The position numbers were made by a program, and so were the translations under genes. This document shows positions 1-7,986 of a DNA stretch of 45,620 nt, in pieces; position 1 is the first letter of the stretch; every line of letters starts with the position of its first letter. A model generated the notes under the pieces. That model searched no databases. It had not been told where the DNA came from and saw only the letters and a list, made by a program, of their open reading frames with translations. The DNA is from an aff. Roholtiella sp. LEGE 12411 (GTDB taxonomy: Bacteria; Cyanobacteriota; Cyanobacteriia; Cyanobacteriales; Nostocaceae). The stretch is from positions 1 to 45,620 of the forward strand of contig NZ_JADEXR010000040.1 in assembly GCF_015206995.1 (NCBI RefSeq). Reading direction: 5' to 3'.

Positions 1-89
1 ATCTTCAAAAAATTTTAAAAGTCATTAACCTTTGTCAGACTTAGCTTGTAGCGCTATATTCTTGTTTGTTATTAGCTCTTTTTTCTCGT

Positions 90-248
90 TTAAAATACTT
101 TTTTTTCATAAGGGGATCGGTAGAACCCTATTTCTTGAGTATTAGTAGTAGGTGTAGTTGGATTCTTTGGAATCTGAGCCAAAGCAACTCCATTAAAAAT
201 AGTTACTATTGAAAGTACTATTGCTGGAACTAAAAGCTTTATCTTCAT
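90..248 (-). CDS. small secreted peptide, 52 aa, not recognised
   Basis: This short reading frame starts with ATG (MKIKLLVPAIVLSIV) and ends in TAA. Its N-terminus is a textbook signal peptide: two early lysines, a hydrophobic core of about 15 residues, then GVALA-Q, which fits an AxA-type signal peptidase I site near residue 24. The mature part would be only about 28 residues, rich in Thr, Pro and Asn, ending SPYEKKVF, with no Cys. A TATAAT hexamer (286-291, minus strand) stands about 38 bases upstream of the ATG; the -35 is poor and the ribosome site (TAGG) is weak and distant. I do not recognise the family. The well-formed signal peptide is the main reason to call it a gene. Confidence 0.5.
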   Translation of the reverse strand: MKIKLLVPAIVLSIVTIFNGVALAQIPKNPTTPTTNTQEIGFYRSPYEKKVF

Positions 249-300
249 TTATTTTGAACCTATTAGTATTAAGTAGAAGGGTTTAATTATAGCAAAGCTT

Positions 301-357
301 GTAGTAAGCGGCTCTAGCCCTTAAAAACCTTGTATAGAGCGATAAATCGCTCACTAC
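301..357. repeat. imperfect palindromic repeat
   Basis: The ends GTAGTAAGCG and CGCTCACTAC are near-inverted copies. Inside the right arm is a perfect hairpin, GAGCGAT-AA-ATCGCTC (337-352). It sits just past the stop codon of the decarboxylase, so it could cap that transcript, but there is no T-tract on the minus strand. It resembles the small dispersed palindromes common in Nostoc spacers. Confidence 0.5.
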
Positions 358-401
358 GAACAAAAGTTTTATCTTAAATTTAATTACGTCTACCTACTTA
401 C

Positions 402-1874
402 TCATTCTTTCATAACCTTTAACGTGCGTAGACTAGTATCGACACAACCGCTGATAAATCCTCCCATTGTCTGGATTTGTTGCAGGTAATCAAGAACAGA
501 TTTGGTAATGATTTCTCCTGGCATTAAAACGGGAATTCCTGGAGGGTAAGGACAGACGATTTCTGCACAGATGCGATCGCTTGTCTTGGCTAAAGGTAAT
601 GTTTCACTAACAGCAAAAAAAGCTTCACGAGGAGAATAATGCCCAGAATATCCCATTCTACTTACAAGATTTTGACAGATTGGGGTTCTTAAAGTCAAGT
701 TGTGGCGATACCCTTGGGCAAGAATAGTGAAACCTTGCACTAGTTGCTCAATATCGGCATAGGTGTTGCCCAAACTAATAATAAAAGTGAGATGTTGCAG
801 TGATGAAAATTCAGCGGTAACACCCAATTCTTCATCTAGAATTTCATCTGCCTCAAACCCGGTTAGACCTAAATTAGAAACTGTGACAGTTAGTCGTGTT
901 TTGTCTAAAGCTACAAAGCCAGATGAACTCATCCCCTGTTTGCAAACAAGGGGAGTAGATAATCCAATAATTTGGCTGATTCTGGTTCTAGCTTCCTCTG
1001 CAAGTTGCAAAGTGCGAGACATCAGCATGTTTCCGTGCAGTGCCATTTGCTGACGTGCTGCATCCAGGGAAGCTAAAAGTAAATAGCTAGGACTAGTTGA
1101 CTGCACAAGCTGTAAAGCTTTACTGATGCGATCGCTATCTATTCTATTACCTTGCACGTGCAGCATCGATGCCTGTGTCAAAGCACCAAGTACTTTATGG
1201 ATGGATTGTACAGTTAAATCAGCGCCAGCAGCTAAGGCTGGGGTGGGTAATTCTGGATGAAAAGCGAAGTGTGCGCCGTGAGCCTCATCAACTAGTAAAG
1301 GGATATTGTATTGGTGAGTAATGTGAGCGATCGCGCTCAAATCGCCACAAACACCGTAATATGTTGGGTAAATTGCGAATACAGCTTTAGCATCGGGATG
1401 TTGTTGGAGCGCAGATTGCACAGCGCTAGGCGTAATGCTGTGGGCAATATCTAAAGCTGAATCATATTCAGGATTAACAAAAATTGGCATAGCACCAGAG
1501 AGAATTAAACCCGCGATCGCAGAAGAATGCACATTTCGAGGCAGGATAATTTTATCGCCCGCGCCGCAGGTAGCGAGAATTGCCGCCTCCACTCCACAGG
1601 TAGAGCCATTGACTAAAAACCATGTTTGTGATGCGCCAAAGGCCTCAGCCGCCAGTTGTTGCGATTCCTGGATGACGCCTTGGGGTGCAAAAAGATGATC
1701 TAAATCTGCCAACTCGGTTAAATCAGCGCGAAATACAGCTTTACCCAGTAAATCAGCTAATGGTTGAGAAATGCCCTCACCTTGCTTATGTCCTGGGGTG
1801 TAAAAGGGAGCGTGGGGACGTGCTGCATTAGCTTTTAAGGCGTCTAATAAGGGTGTTTGGTTTTGATTGAGCAT
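402..1874 (-). CDS. Orn/Lys/Arg decarboxylase family protein (PLP-dependent)
   Basis: A 490-residue, PLP-dependent, fold-type I decarboxylase of the Orn/Lys/Arg family. The PLP-binding lysine is K227 in SIHKVLG. The aspartate that holds the pyridine nitrogen is D196 in LVDEAHGAHF. An N-terminal PFYTPGHK motif and the NGSTCG phosphate-binding segment (about 90) are also typical. Family members decarboxylate arginine, lysine or ornithine in polyamine and cadaverine metabolism; the cytosolic substrate cannot be decided from sequence. At about 490 residues it is the short form without the N-terminal receiver-like wing domain of the E. coli inducible enzymes. It is transcribed away from phoD, sharing a 185-bp spacer that carries a Pho box. 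The Pho box points towards phoD, so shared control is only possible. Confidence 0.9.
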   Translation of the reverse strand: MLNQNQTPLLDALKANAARPHAPFYTPGHKQGEGISQPLADLLGKAVFRADLTELADLDHLFAPQGVIQESQQLAAEAFGASQTWFLVNGSTCGVEAAILATCGAGDKIILPRNVHSSAIAGLILSGAMPIFVNPEYDSALDIAHSITPSAVQSALQQHPDAKAVFAIYPTYYGVCGDLSAIAHITHQYNIPLLVDEAHGAHFAFHPELPTPALAAGADLTVQSIHKVLGALTQASMLHVQGNRIDSDRISKALQLVQSTSPSYLLLASLDAARQQMALHGNMLMSRTLQLAEEARTRISQIIGLSTPLVCKQGMSSSGFVALDKTRLTVTVSNLGLTGFEADEILDEELGVTAEFSSLQHLTFIISLGNTYADIEQLVQGFTILAQGYRHNLTLRTPICQNLVSRMGYSGHYSPREAFFAVSETLPLAKTSDRICAEIVCPYPPGIPVLMPGEIITKSVLDYLQQIQTMGGFISGCVDTSLRTLKVMKE

Positions 1875-1895
1875 TAGTCTCCCACAAAAGTCAAA

Positions 1896-1925
1896 CTTAA
1901 CATTACCTTAATCCTTACTTGAGCC
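1896..1925 (+). promoter_or_regulatory. candidate Pho box (SphR/PhoB-type) upstream of phoD
   Basis: Three octamers are spaced exactly 3 bp apart: CTTAACAT, CTTAATCC and CTTGAGCC. The cyanobacterial Pho-box consensus is PyTTAAPyPy(T/A) in tandem with 3-bp gaps; the first two match 7 of 8 positions and the third is weaker. A -10-like TATGTT (1934-1939) follows 8 bases after the last octamer, as expected when the Pho box takes the place of the -35. The downstream gene is a PhoD phosphatase, which fits phosphate-starvation control. Confidence 0.6.
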
Positions 1926-2059
1926 TGAGTTGCTATGTTCCTTTTATTTGCTTGAGCACGCTGGGGATAAGTCAAAAAAAGCCACTAAATTTTTTTGTGC
2001 TACTGGCAATTGACCCTCCTGAATGCCAACAGTATCGACATCTAAAAGTAGGGGTGAAT

Positions 2060-3631
2060 ATGGAACTGAGAAATTACGCTCATCTGTTATCCAATCGGTG
2101 CAGACGGCGGAGTTTTTTGCTGGGTGCAGGATTCTTAACCGGGTTAGCGGTAACTAGCCAAGGGCTTCCAGCATTAGCGAAATCGAGGTTTTCTGACTAT
2201 CCGTTCAGTCTTGGCGTCGCCTCTGGTGATCCTTTGCCAGATGGTATTGTGTTATGGACACGACTCGCTCCCGCTCCACTGTTTGGCGGTGGAATGCCAC
2301 TAAGAAATGTTGTAGTGCGGTGGCAAATTGCGCTTGACGAGAATATGAGGAAAGTGGTGCAACGAGGGAAAACGCTGGCGACTCCAGAATTAGCACACTC
2401 GGTACACGTGGATGTACGTGGGCTGGAGCCTGAATGTTGGTATTGGTACCAATTTAAAGTAGGTAATGAAGTTAGCCCCATTGGGCGAACTCGTACAGCT
2501 AGCGCATTCCATAGTTACATCAAACAACTAAACTTTGCCTTCGTTTCCTGTCAAGATTGGCAAAACGGCTACTACACAGCCTATCGGCATCTAATTGATG
2601 AAGACCTGGACTTAGTTGTGCATCTTGGTGATTATATTTACGAATATGGGCCGCAATCTGGTGGGCCACGCCAACATAACAGCCCAGAAATAGTCACCCT
2701 TACTGATTATCGCAACCGCCACGCTTTGTACAAGACTGACGTGAATCTGCAAGCTGCTCATGCAGCCTTTCCCTGGATAGTCACTTGGGATGATCATGAA
2801 GTTGACAACAACTACGCCAACTTGATACCCGAAGATGACCAAAGCCAGCAAGCATTTGTGGCGCGGCGAGCCAATGCTTACCAAGCTTACTACGAACACA
2901 TGCCACTGCGTCAGTCTTCGTTGCCCAACGGAGCAAACACGCAGTTGTATCGACGGTTCACTTATGGTGATTTAGCTGAGTTCAGCGTACTAGACACGCG
3001 CCAGTATCGCACTGATCAACCCTGTGATGACGGACTCAAACCCCGTTGTGTCCAAGCCTTTGATGTAAATGCTACTATGACAGGGGCAGAGCAAGAGCAG
3101 TGGTTATTTAAGGGGTTAGACAAGTCGCGATCGTGCTGGAACGTGATTGCTCAACAGACGATGTTGGCTGAATACGATTTTAATGCCAGCCCAGACGCAG
3201 AAGTGTTCAACATGGATCAGTGGGACGGCTACGTAGCTGCACGTAATCGGCTCTTGAGTTTCCTGAACCAACGGCAACCATCCAACCCTGTGGTAATTAC
3301 TGGAGACATTCATTCGAGTTGGGTACACGATCTGAAGCTTGATTTTAGTCAACCAACCTCAGCGACAGTTGGCACAGAGTTCGTAGGAACTTCGATTACT
3401 TCTGACTTTCCGTCCCCATTTATTGCCCCAGTTCAAGCTGCTTTGAGTGACAATCCTCACACCAAGTTTTTCGACGGTGCATTTCGGGGCTACGTCCGTT
3501 GCAACCTCACTCCAGAACGTTGGCAAAGTGACTATCGCGCTGTATCCAGCATTACTGATTTTAATGCCTCTATTAGCACCCTAGCTTCGTTTGTAGTTCA
3601 AAACGGTCAACCCGGCGCACATCGGACGTGA
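2060..3631 (+). CDS. phoD: PhoD-like alkaline phosphatase, Tat-exported
   Basis: A secreted phosphodiesterase/alkaline phosphatase of the PhoD family, about 523 residues, releasing phosphate from organic phosphoesters outside the cytoplasm. The N-terminus carries a twin-arginine signal (RRRSFLLGAGF, residues about 14-24) followed by a hydrophobic stretch and LPALAKS. Metal-site motifs are visible in order: FVSCQDW, HLGDYIYEYG, WDDHEVDNNY and VITGDIHSSW. An in-frame TTG at 1919 would add 47 residues before the Tat signal; the ATG at 2060 has AGGGG six bases upstream and puts the Tat signal at the N-terminus, so I prefer it. A Pho box precedes the gene, which suggests induction by phosphate limitation. 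PhoD enzymes use Ca and Fe; this is family knowledge. Confidence 0.93.
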   Translation: MELRNYAHLLSNRCRRRSFLLGAGFLTGLAVTSQGLPALAKSRFSDYPFSLGVASGDPLPDGIVLWTRLAPAPLFGGGMPLRNVVVRWQIALDENMRKVVQRGKTLATPELAHSVHVDVRGLEPECWYWYQFKVGNEVSPIGRTRTASAFHSYIKQLNFAFVSCQDWQNGYYTAYRHLIDEDLDLVVHLGDYIYEYGPQSGGPRQHNSPEIVTLTDYRNRHALYKTDVNLQAAHAAFPWIVTWDDHEVDNNYANLIPEDDQSQQAFVARRANAYQAYYEHMPLRQSSLPNGANTQLYRRFTYGDLAEFSVLDTRQYRTDQPCDDGLKPRCVQAFDVNATMTGAEQEQWLFKGLDKSRSCWNVIAQQTMLAEYDFNASPDAEVFNMDQWDGYVAARNRLLSFLNQRQPSNPVVITGDIHSSWVHDLKLDFSQPTSATVGTEFVGTSITSDFPSPFIAPVQAALSDNPHTKFFDGAFRGYVRCNLTPERWQSDYRAVSSITDFNASISTLASFVVQNGQPGAHRT

Positions 3632-3697
3632 CCAAATCTGAATATCCATAAGCCGAACCCCCCAGATTCCATCTGCGCTGGGTTCTAGTGCGATCGT

Positions 3698-3726
3698 GTA
3701 GAGACGTTGCAATGCAACGTCTCTAC
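3698..3726. repeat. 29-bp dispersed palindrome (copy 1)
   Basis: Perfect inverted repeat with 13-bp arms GTAGAGACGTTGC around AAT. Identical copies lie at 12371-12399 and 19031-19059, and relatives at 10406, 23018 and 32131. Confidence 0.85.
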
Positions 3727-3854
3727 ATTAGTTCAGATGCAATTGATAGCAATAGCGGTAAATTATTAAAGGATAGTATAGCTATTTGGGAGGATGTCAG
3801 AATTTGAGGTTGTCATCTAGCTTGGGAAAGTCGAATAATTTAATTAGACCCACC

Positions 3855-4040
3855 ATGATTAATCCCACTGCTATTTCTATACCTGAACCACAGATCCCCA
3901 CTCCTGAACCGAATCCCTTACCACGTCCCGAACCTGTACCAGGGCCAGGGATTCCTCAACCCTTACCAGAACCAGTACCTGCTCCCATTCCTCAACCGGT
4001 TCCAGGGCCAATTCCCCAAACCATACCTGAACCTGTTTGA
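3855..4040 (+). CDS. small proline-rich protein (PEPxPxP repeats)
   Basis: A 61-residue peptide from the ATG at 3855; an in-frame TTG at 3786 would add 23 residues, and neither start has a clear ribosome site. From about residue 9 it is built almost wholly of P-x-P units (IPEPQIPTPEP, LPEPVPAPIPQPVPGP), with Pro about every second residue, no Cys and no hydrophobic segment. That predicts a polyproline-II-like extended chain. No function can be assigned. It stands 32 bp upstream of ychF on the same strand and might be cotranscribed. It could also be a fragment of a larger proline-rich linker. Confidence 0.45.
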   Translation: MINPTAISIPEPQIPTPEPNPLPRPEPVPGPGIPQPLPEPVPAPIPQPVPGPIPQTIPEPV

Positions 4041-4072
4041 ATTATCTTTAATACTTTAATCCAAAATCCAAA

Positions 4073-5164
4073 ATGCTAAGAGCCGGAATTGTCGGACTTC
4101 CCAACGTCGGAAAATCTACTTTATTTAATGCTGTAGTTGCTAATGCCAAAGCAGAAGCGGCTAACTTCCCTTTTTGCACGATTGAACCGAATGTCGGCGT
4201 TGTCGCAGTACCGGATGAGCGGTTAAATGTTCTCGCTCAAATTTCTGGTTCGGCACAAATTATCCCAGCGCGTGTTGAGTTTGTAGATATTGCTGGTTTG
4301 GTTAAAGGTGCAAGTCAGGGTGAGGGACTAGGTAATCAATTCCTGTCCCACATCCGGGAAGTCGATGCTATTGTCCATGTAGTGCGTTGTTTTGAAAATG
4401 ACGATATTATCCATGTTGCCGGTTCTGTTGACCCAGCGCGAGATATTGAAATCATTAATATAGAATTGGGTTTATCAGATTTAGCCCAAATAGAGCGACG
4501 AATTGACCGCACTCGCAAACAAGCTCGTACTAGCAAAGATGCACAGTTTGAAGTGACAGTGATGGAAAAATTAGCTGCTGCTTTAAATGAGGGTAAATCT
4601 GTACGCCAGGTGAGCTTGAGTGAAGAAGAGGCAGAGATTATTAAAGGATTAGACTTGCTCACTTATAAACCGATTATCTATGCTGCTAATGTCTCTGAAG
4701 ATGAGTTGGCAACGGGTAATGATTTTGTTGAAAAAGTTCGGCAAATTGCAACAACCGAAAATGCCCAAGTTGTGATAGTTTCTGCTCAAGTTGAAGCTGA
4801 ATTAGTTGAATTACCAGAAGAAGATAAAGCCGATTTCCTGGCATCGCTGGGAGTACAAGAAGGTGGCTTGAAATCTTTAATTCGTGCTACTTACGCCCTT
4901 TTAGGTTTACGGACATATTTTACCTGTGGCCCCAAAGAAACCCGTGCTTGGACAATTCATGCGGGAATGTCTGCACCACAAGCTGCGGGTGTAATTCATA
5001 CTGATTTCGAGCGAGGATTTATTCGCGCTGAAACCGTTGCTTATAAAGATTTAGTGGCGACTGGTGCAATGAATGCTGCAAAGGAAAAAGGATTAGTTCG
5101 TAGTGAAGGTAAAGAGTACGTTGTGCAGGAAGGGGATGTGTTGTTATTCCGATTTAATGTGTAG
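4073..5164 (+). CDS. ychF: redox-regulated P-loop ATPase YchF (Obg family)
   Basis: A 363-residue member of the OBG-HflX family, full length for YchF. G1 is GLPNVGKST (residues 8-16), G3 is DIAGLVKGASQGEGLG, and the base-specificity segment reads ANVSED in place of NKxD. That change is the known reason YchF/OLA1 proteins prefer ATP over GTP. A coiled helical insert follows G3, and the C-terminal TGS domain ends with the typical EGDVLLFRFNV. It acts in the cytosol, binds ribosomes and influences the oxidative-stress response in other bacteria. The spacer before it contains two ATCCAAA heptamers just ahead of the ATG. Confidence 0.97.
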   Translation: MLRAGIVGLPNVGKSTLFNAVVANAKAEAANFPFCTIEPNVGVVAVPDERLNVLAQISGSAQIIPARVEFVDIAGLVKGASQGEGLGNQFLSHIREVDAIVHVVRCFENDDIIHVAGSVDPARDIEIINIELGLSDLAQIERRIDRTRKQARTSKDAQFEVTVMEKLAAALNEGKSVRQVSLSEEEAEIIKGLDLLTYKPIIYAANVSEDELATGNDFVEKVRQIATTENAQVVIVSAQVEAELVELPEEDKADFLASLGVQEGGLKSLIRATYALLGLRTYFTCGPKETRAWTIHAGMSAPQAAGVIHTDFERGFIRAETVAYKDLVATGAMNAAKEKGLVRSEGKEYVVQEGDVLLFRFNV

Positions 5165-5201
5165 ATGTAACTGATAAGTTGCCGTAACCCACACTAAGTT
5201 G

Positions 5202-5258
5202 CGATCGCCTGATGCCTGATGTTAGATCCATCGCAATTCACAGCGATCGCTCTTTTTT
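5202..5258 (+). terminator. possible terminator after ychF
   Basis: Two GCGATCGC octamers (5202-5209 and 5243-5250) can pair with each other, or each can fold on itself, followed by CTTTTTT. It lies between the convergent ychF and the hybrid kinase. HIP1 octamers are common here, so the pairing could be chance. Confidence 0.3.
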
Positions 5259-5275
5259 ACCAAAGCAACCTGATC

Positions 5276-7534
5276 TCACGACATTACTTTCTGTAAAGCC
5301 AGCAATAATTCATTGACGGTGTAAGGTTTTGACAAAAATGTAGTGACACCAATACTAGCTATTGTGCTGATCTTATTACTGGACATTAGCCCTGTGGTGG
5401 CAATGATTCTGACTTGTGGGTTAATTCTTTGTAAAGTCCGAATGGCGGTTAAACCATCTAGTGATGGTAACATGATATCCATCAATACAGCACTAATTTC
5501 CTCCGTATGTTTGGCGTATAGTGCGATCGCCTCAATGCCATCATCGGCAATTATGGTCTTATAGTTGTGAGTTTCCAGAGATGTTTTAGTAACCTCTTGA
5601 ATGGCGGGTTCATCATCCACAATCAGAATTAATTCTCCATGCCCTGGGGGTAGTGCTAAGCTTTTAGCGTTAAGTGTTACCATTTCCTCTGCGGCTGGTA
5701 AGTAGACCTTAAAGCAAGTGCCATTTCCTACTTCGCTATATACATTTACAAAACCTCTGTGGCTTTTGATGATCCCGATTACGGTGGAAAGTCCCAATCC
5801 CGTGCCTTTTCCCACTTCTTTTGTGGTAAAGAATGGCTCGAAAATTCTATCTAAGATTTCCGCAGGAATGCCAATTCCAGTATCGGAGACAGTAATCAAT
5901 ACATAAGGCCCAATTTTGGCTTCCAGATTCATGCGGACATAATTTTCATCGAAAAACACATTTTCCGCAGAGATTATTAAAGTACCCCCATTGGGCATGG
6001 CATCACGGGCATTAACGCAGAGATTCATCAGCACTTGATGCATCTGTGTGCTATCTCCAGAAACCGTCCACAAATCCTGTGGTACATCAGTAAGGATTTC
6101 AATAGATTTTGGCAGCGTCTCTTTGAGAATCTTGGCAAGTTCCATAATTAGATGTCTGGGTTGCAACGTAATATGCTTCCCTTCTACACCTCGCGCAAAT
6201 GACAGAACTTGTTTGACTAAATCAGCGCCGCGTTTAGCGTTCATTTCCAGAATTTCTAACAGATGCTGAGTCCGCTCATCAGCATCGGGGAATTTTAGGG
6301 GTAGTAGTTGCGCTCCCGCGAGAATCGGCGTCAGAATATTGTTGAGGTCGTGAGCAATGCCACTAGCCAGGGTGCCGATGCTTTCCAGACGTTGAGCACG
6401 AAACAGTTGGGCTTCGAGTTGTTTTTTCTCGGTAATATCGGTATCAACTGTGAGAATTGATTTGGGACTTCCCCGCTCATCGTACACCAAGCTCCAGCGA
6501 CTGGCTACAAGAACTTCTTTGTTAGTTTTGGTAAGTTTAGTTAACTCACCTTGCCACTTGCCTTTACTGATGACTTGCAATAGAGCCGTTTCCATTTCCG
6601 GTGAATGTTCGTCATACAAAAGCTCACTAGCATTTTTGCCCCAAGCCTCTGTAGCTTGCCAACCGTAAAGTGTTTCTGCACCTTTGTTCCAAAAGAGAAT
6701 TTGATTGTTTAAATCTCGCACGCAAATTGCATCAGTGGTGACATCAAGTAATGCAGCTTGTTCCCGAATTTTTTCTTCAGCTAGTTTGCGATCGCTAATA
6801 TCGATACTAGCGCAAGTCACTCCTACAACTTCTTTCGACTCATTCCGTAATGGCTCTACGGTCAAATCGTAATATCGAGTTCCAGTTGCAGTAGTAATAG
6901 ATACTTCTTCTCGCGTACCTATGCCCGTATTCAGCACCCCATTTTTAATCGCAATCTGACGTTGAGCATCTTCAGCAGGCATGATATCCGAGTCGTGTTT
7001 GCCCAACATGTTCTCAACAGTTAACCAAGAGGAAGGGTTATAAACCCAGGTATAACGTAACTCCCTATCCTGGTGGTAGACAAAGATTGGGGAGTTTTTT
7101 AGGGCGACGCGAAATCGCTCCTCACTATGTCGCAGTGCTTCATCTGCTCGTTGACGCTCAATCGCATAACGCATGGAGCGTACTAGCAAGTCGCCAGTTA
7201 CTTGCCCTTTCACCAAATAATCCTGCGCTCCCTCCTGCATGGCCCTAATTGCTAGGGTTTCATCGTCTATACCTGTCAATACGATGATCGGAGTTGCTTT
7301 CGCCTGATAATGAGTTCTAAGGAAGGTTTCCAGTCCTTGGCTATCTGGCAAAGATAAATCTAAGAGAATTACATCAAAACTTTCTTTTGCTAAATAATTG
7401 AGCGCTTCGCAAAGCCGCTCAACAGGCATTAATTCAACTCGAACTGTGCCAACTTTATTTAAGAACTCCTGCAACAAAAAGACGTCGCCAGGGTTATCTT
7501 CTACTAATAAGACTTTAATAATTTCGTCTGCCAT
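5276..7534 (-). CDS. hybrid histidine kinase, REC-PAS-PAS-HisKA-HATPase-REC
   Basis: A cytosolic hybrid kinase of about 752 residues without membrane segments. Domains in order: receiver 1 (2-120, phospho-Asp about D59 in ILLDLSLPD), PAS (about 135-250), PAS (about 260-375), HisKA with H-box SGIAHDLNNILTP (H about 395, the NtrB-like type), HATPase with GTGLGLSTV, and receiver 2 (about 635-750, ILIVDDEPAIQ). The start at 7534 (MADEIIKVLL) has GGAG 8 bases upstream. An ATG at 7540 overlaps the previous stop as TGATG, and the longest open frame begins at 7573. It is third in the operon, after the Rcp1-like receiver, so it may take phosphate from the first kinase and relay it through its own two receivers. 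Confidence 0.93.
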   Translation of the reverse strand: MADEIIKVLLVEDNPGDVFLLQEFLNKVGTVRVELMPVERLCEALNYLAKESFDVILLDLSLPDSQGLETFLRTHYQAKATPIIVLTGIDDETLAIRAMQEGAQDYLVKGQVTGDLLVRSMRYAIERQRADEALRHSEERFRVALKNSPIFVYHQDRELRYTWVYNPSSWLTVENMLGKHDSDIMPAEDAQRQIAIKNGVLNTGIGTREEVSITTATGTRYYDLTVEPLRNESKEVVGVTCASIDISDRKLAEEKIREQAALLDVTTDAICVRDLNNQILFWNKGAETLYGWQATEAWGKNASELLYDEHSPEMETALLQVISKGKWQGELTKLTKTNKEVLVASRWSLVYDERGSPKSILTVDTDITEKKQLEAQLFRAQRLESIGTLASGIAHDLNNILTPILAGAQLLPLKFPDADERTQHLLEILEMNAKRGADLVKQVLSFARGVEGKHITLQPRHLIMELAKILKETLPKSIEILTDVPQDLWTVSGDSTQMHQVLMNLCVNARDAMPNGGTLIISAENVFFDENYVRMNLEAKIGPYVLITVSDTGIGIPAEILDRIFEPFFTTKEVGKGTGLGLSTVIGIIKSHRGFVNVYSEVGNGTCFKVYLPAAEEMVTLNAKSLALPPGHGELILIVDDEPAIQEVTKTSLETHNYKTIIADDGIEAIALYAKHTEEISAVLMDIMLPSLDGLTAIRTLQRINPQVRIIATTGLMSSNKISTIASIGVTTFLSKPYTVNELLLALQKVMS

Positions 7535-7539
7535 ATCCA

Positions 7540-7986
7540 TCACTCCGGTGGCAGTTTGACGATCACAAACCAAAAATTTTCTATCGATTGTACAATTTTA
7601 GCGAATTGATCGAAGTCAACGGGCTTAGTAATGTAGCAGTTGGCAGCCAGGTTATAGGCTTTGATGATGTCTTCTTCGGCTTGGGAAGTCGTGAGAATGA
7701 CCACAGGAATACGCTTGAGGTTGATATCCGATTTGATTTCTGCCAGTACCTCTCGCCCGTCTTTTTTGGGTAGGTTTAAATCGAGCAGTACAATATCTGG
7801 ATGTACCGCTGTTGCGTATTTTTCCTGTTTTCGTAAAAAGGCCATTGCCTCTACCCCATCTTCGACCACATTTAGATGAATCGAGATTTTGCTATCTTCC
7901 AGAGCGATGCGAGTGAGTTGGGCATCGCCAGGATTGTCTTCTACTAACAAAACCTCTATAGGCATAATCGCTGATTTTACACTCAC
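7540..7986 (-). CDS. Rcp1-like single-domain response regulator
   Basis: A 148-residue receiver with no output domain, of the type paired with cyanobacterial phytochrome kinases (Rcp1). It opens with [14 protein letters not shown]; the acidic pair is E16-D17, the phospho-Asp D69 lies in [13 protein letters not shown], and the invariant Lys lies in YITKPVD. The GTG start overlaps the upstream kinase stop by 4 bases (GTGA), with AGG 9 bases upstream. The ATG at 7965, giving [10 protein letters not shown], is an alternative. Its own stop overlaps the next gene, so the three proteins are probably translated together. Its role is most likely to accept phosphate from the upstream kinase. Confidence 0.92.
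   Translation of the reverse strand: MSVKSAIMPIEVLLVEDNPGDAQLTRIALEDSKISIHLNVVEDGVEAMAFLRKQEKYATAVHPDIVLLDLNLPKKDGREVLAEIKSDINLKRIPVVILTTSQAEEDIIKAYNLAANCYITKPVDFDQFAKIVQSIENFWFVIVKLPPE

Noticed and set aside
763-1698. Open frames antisense to the decarboxylase
   Set aside because: They lie wholly inside a well-recognised PLP enzyme on the other strand, with no domain content or ribosome sites.
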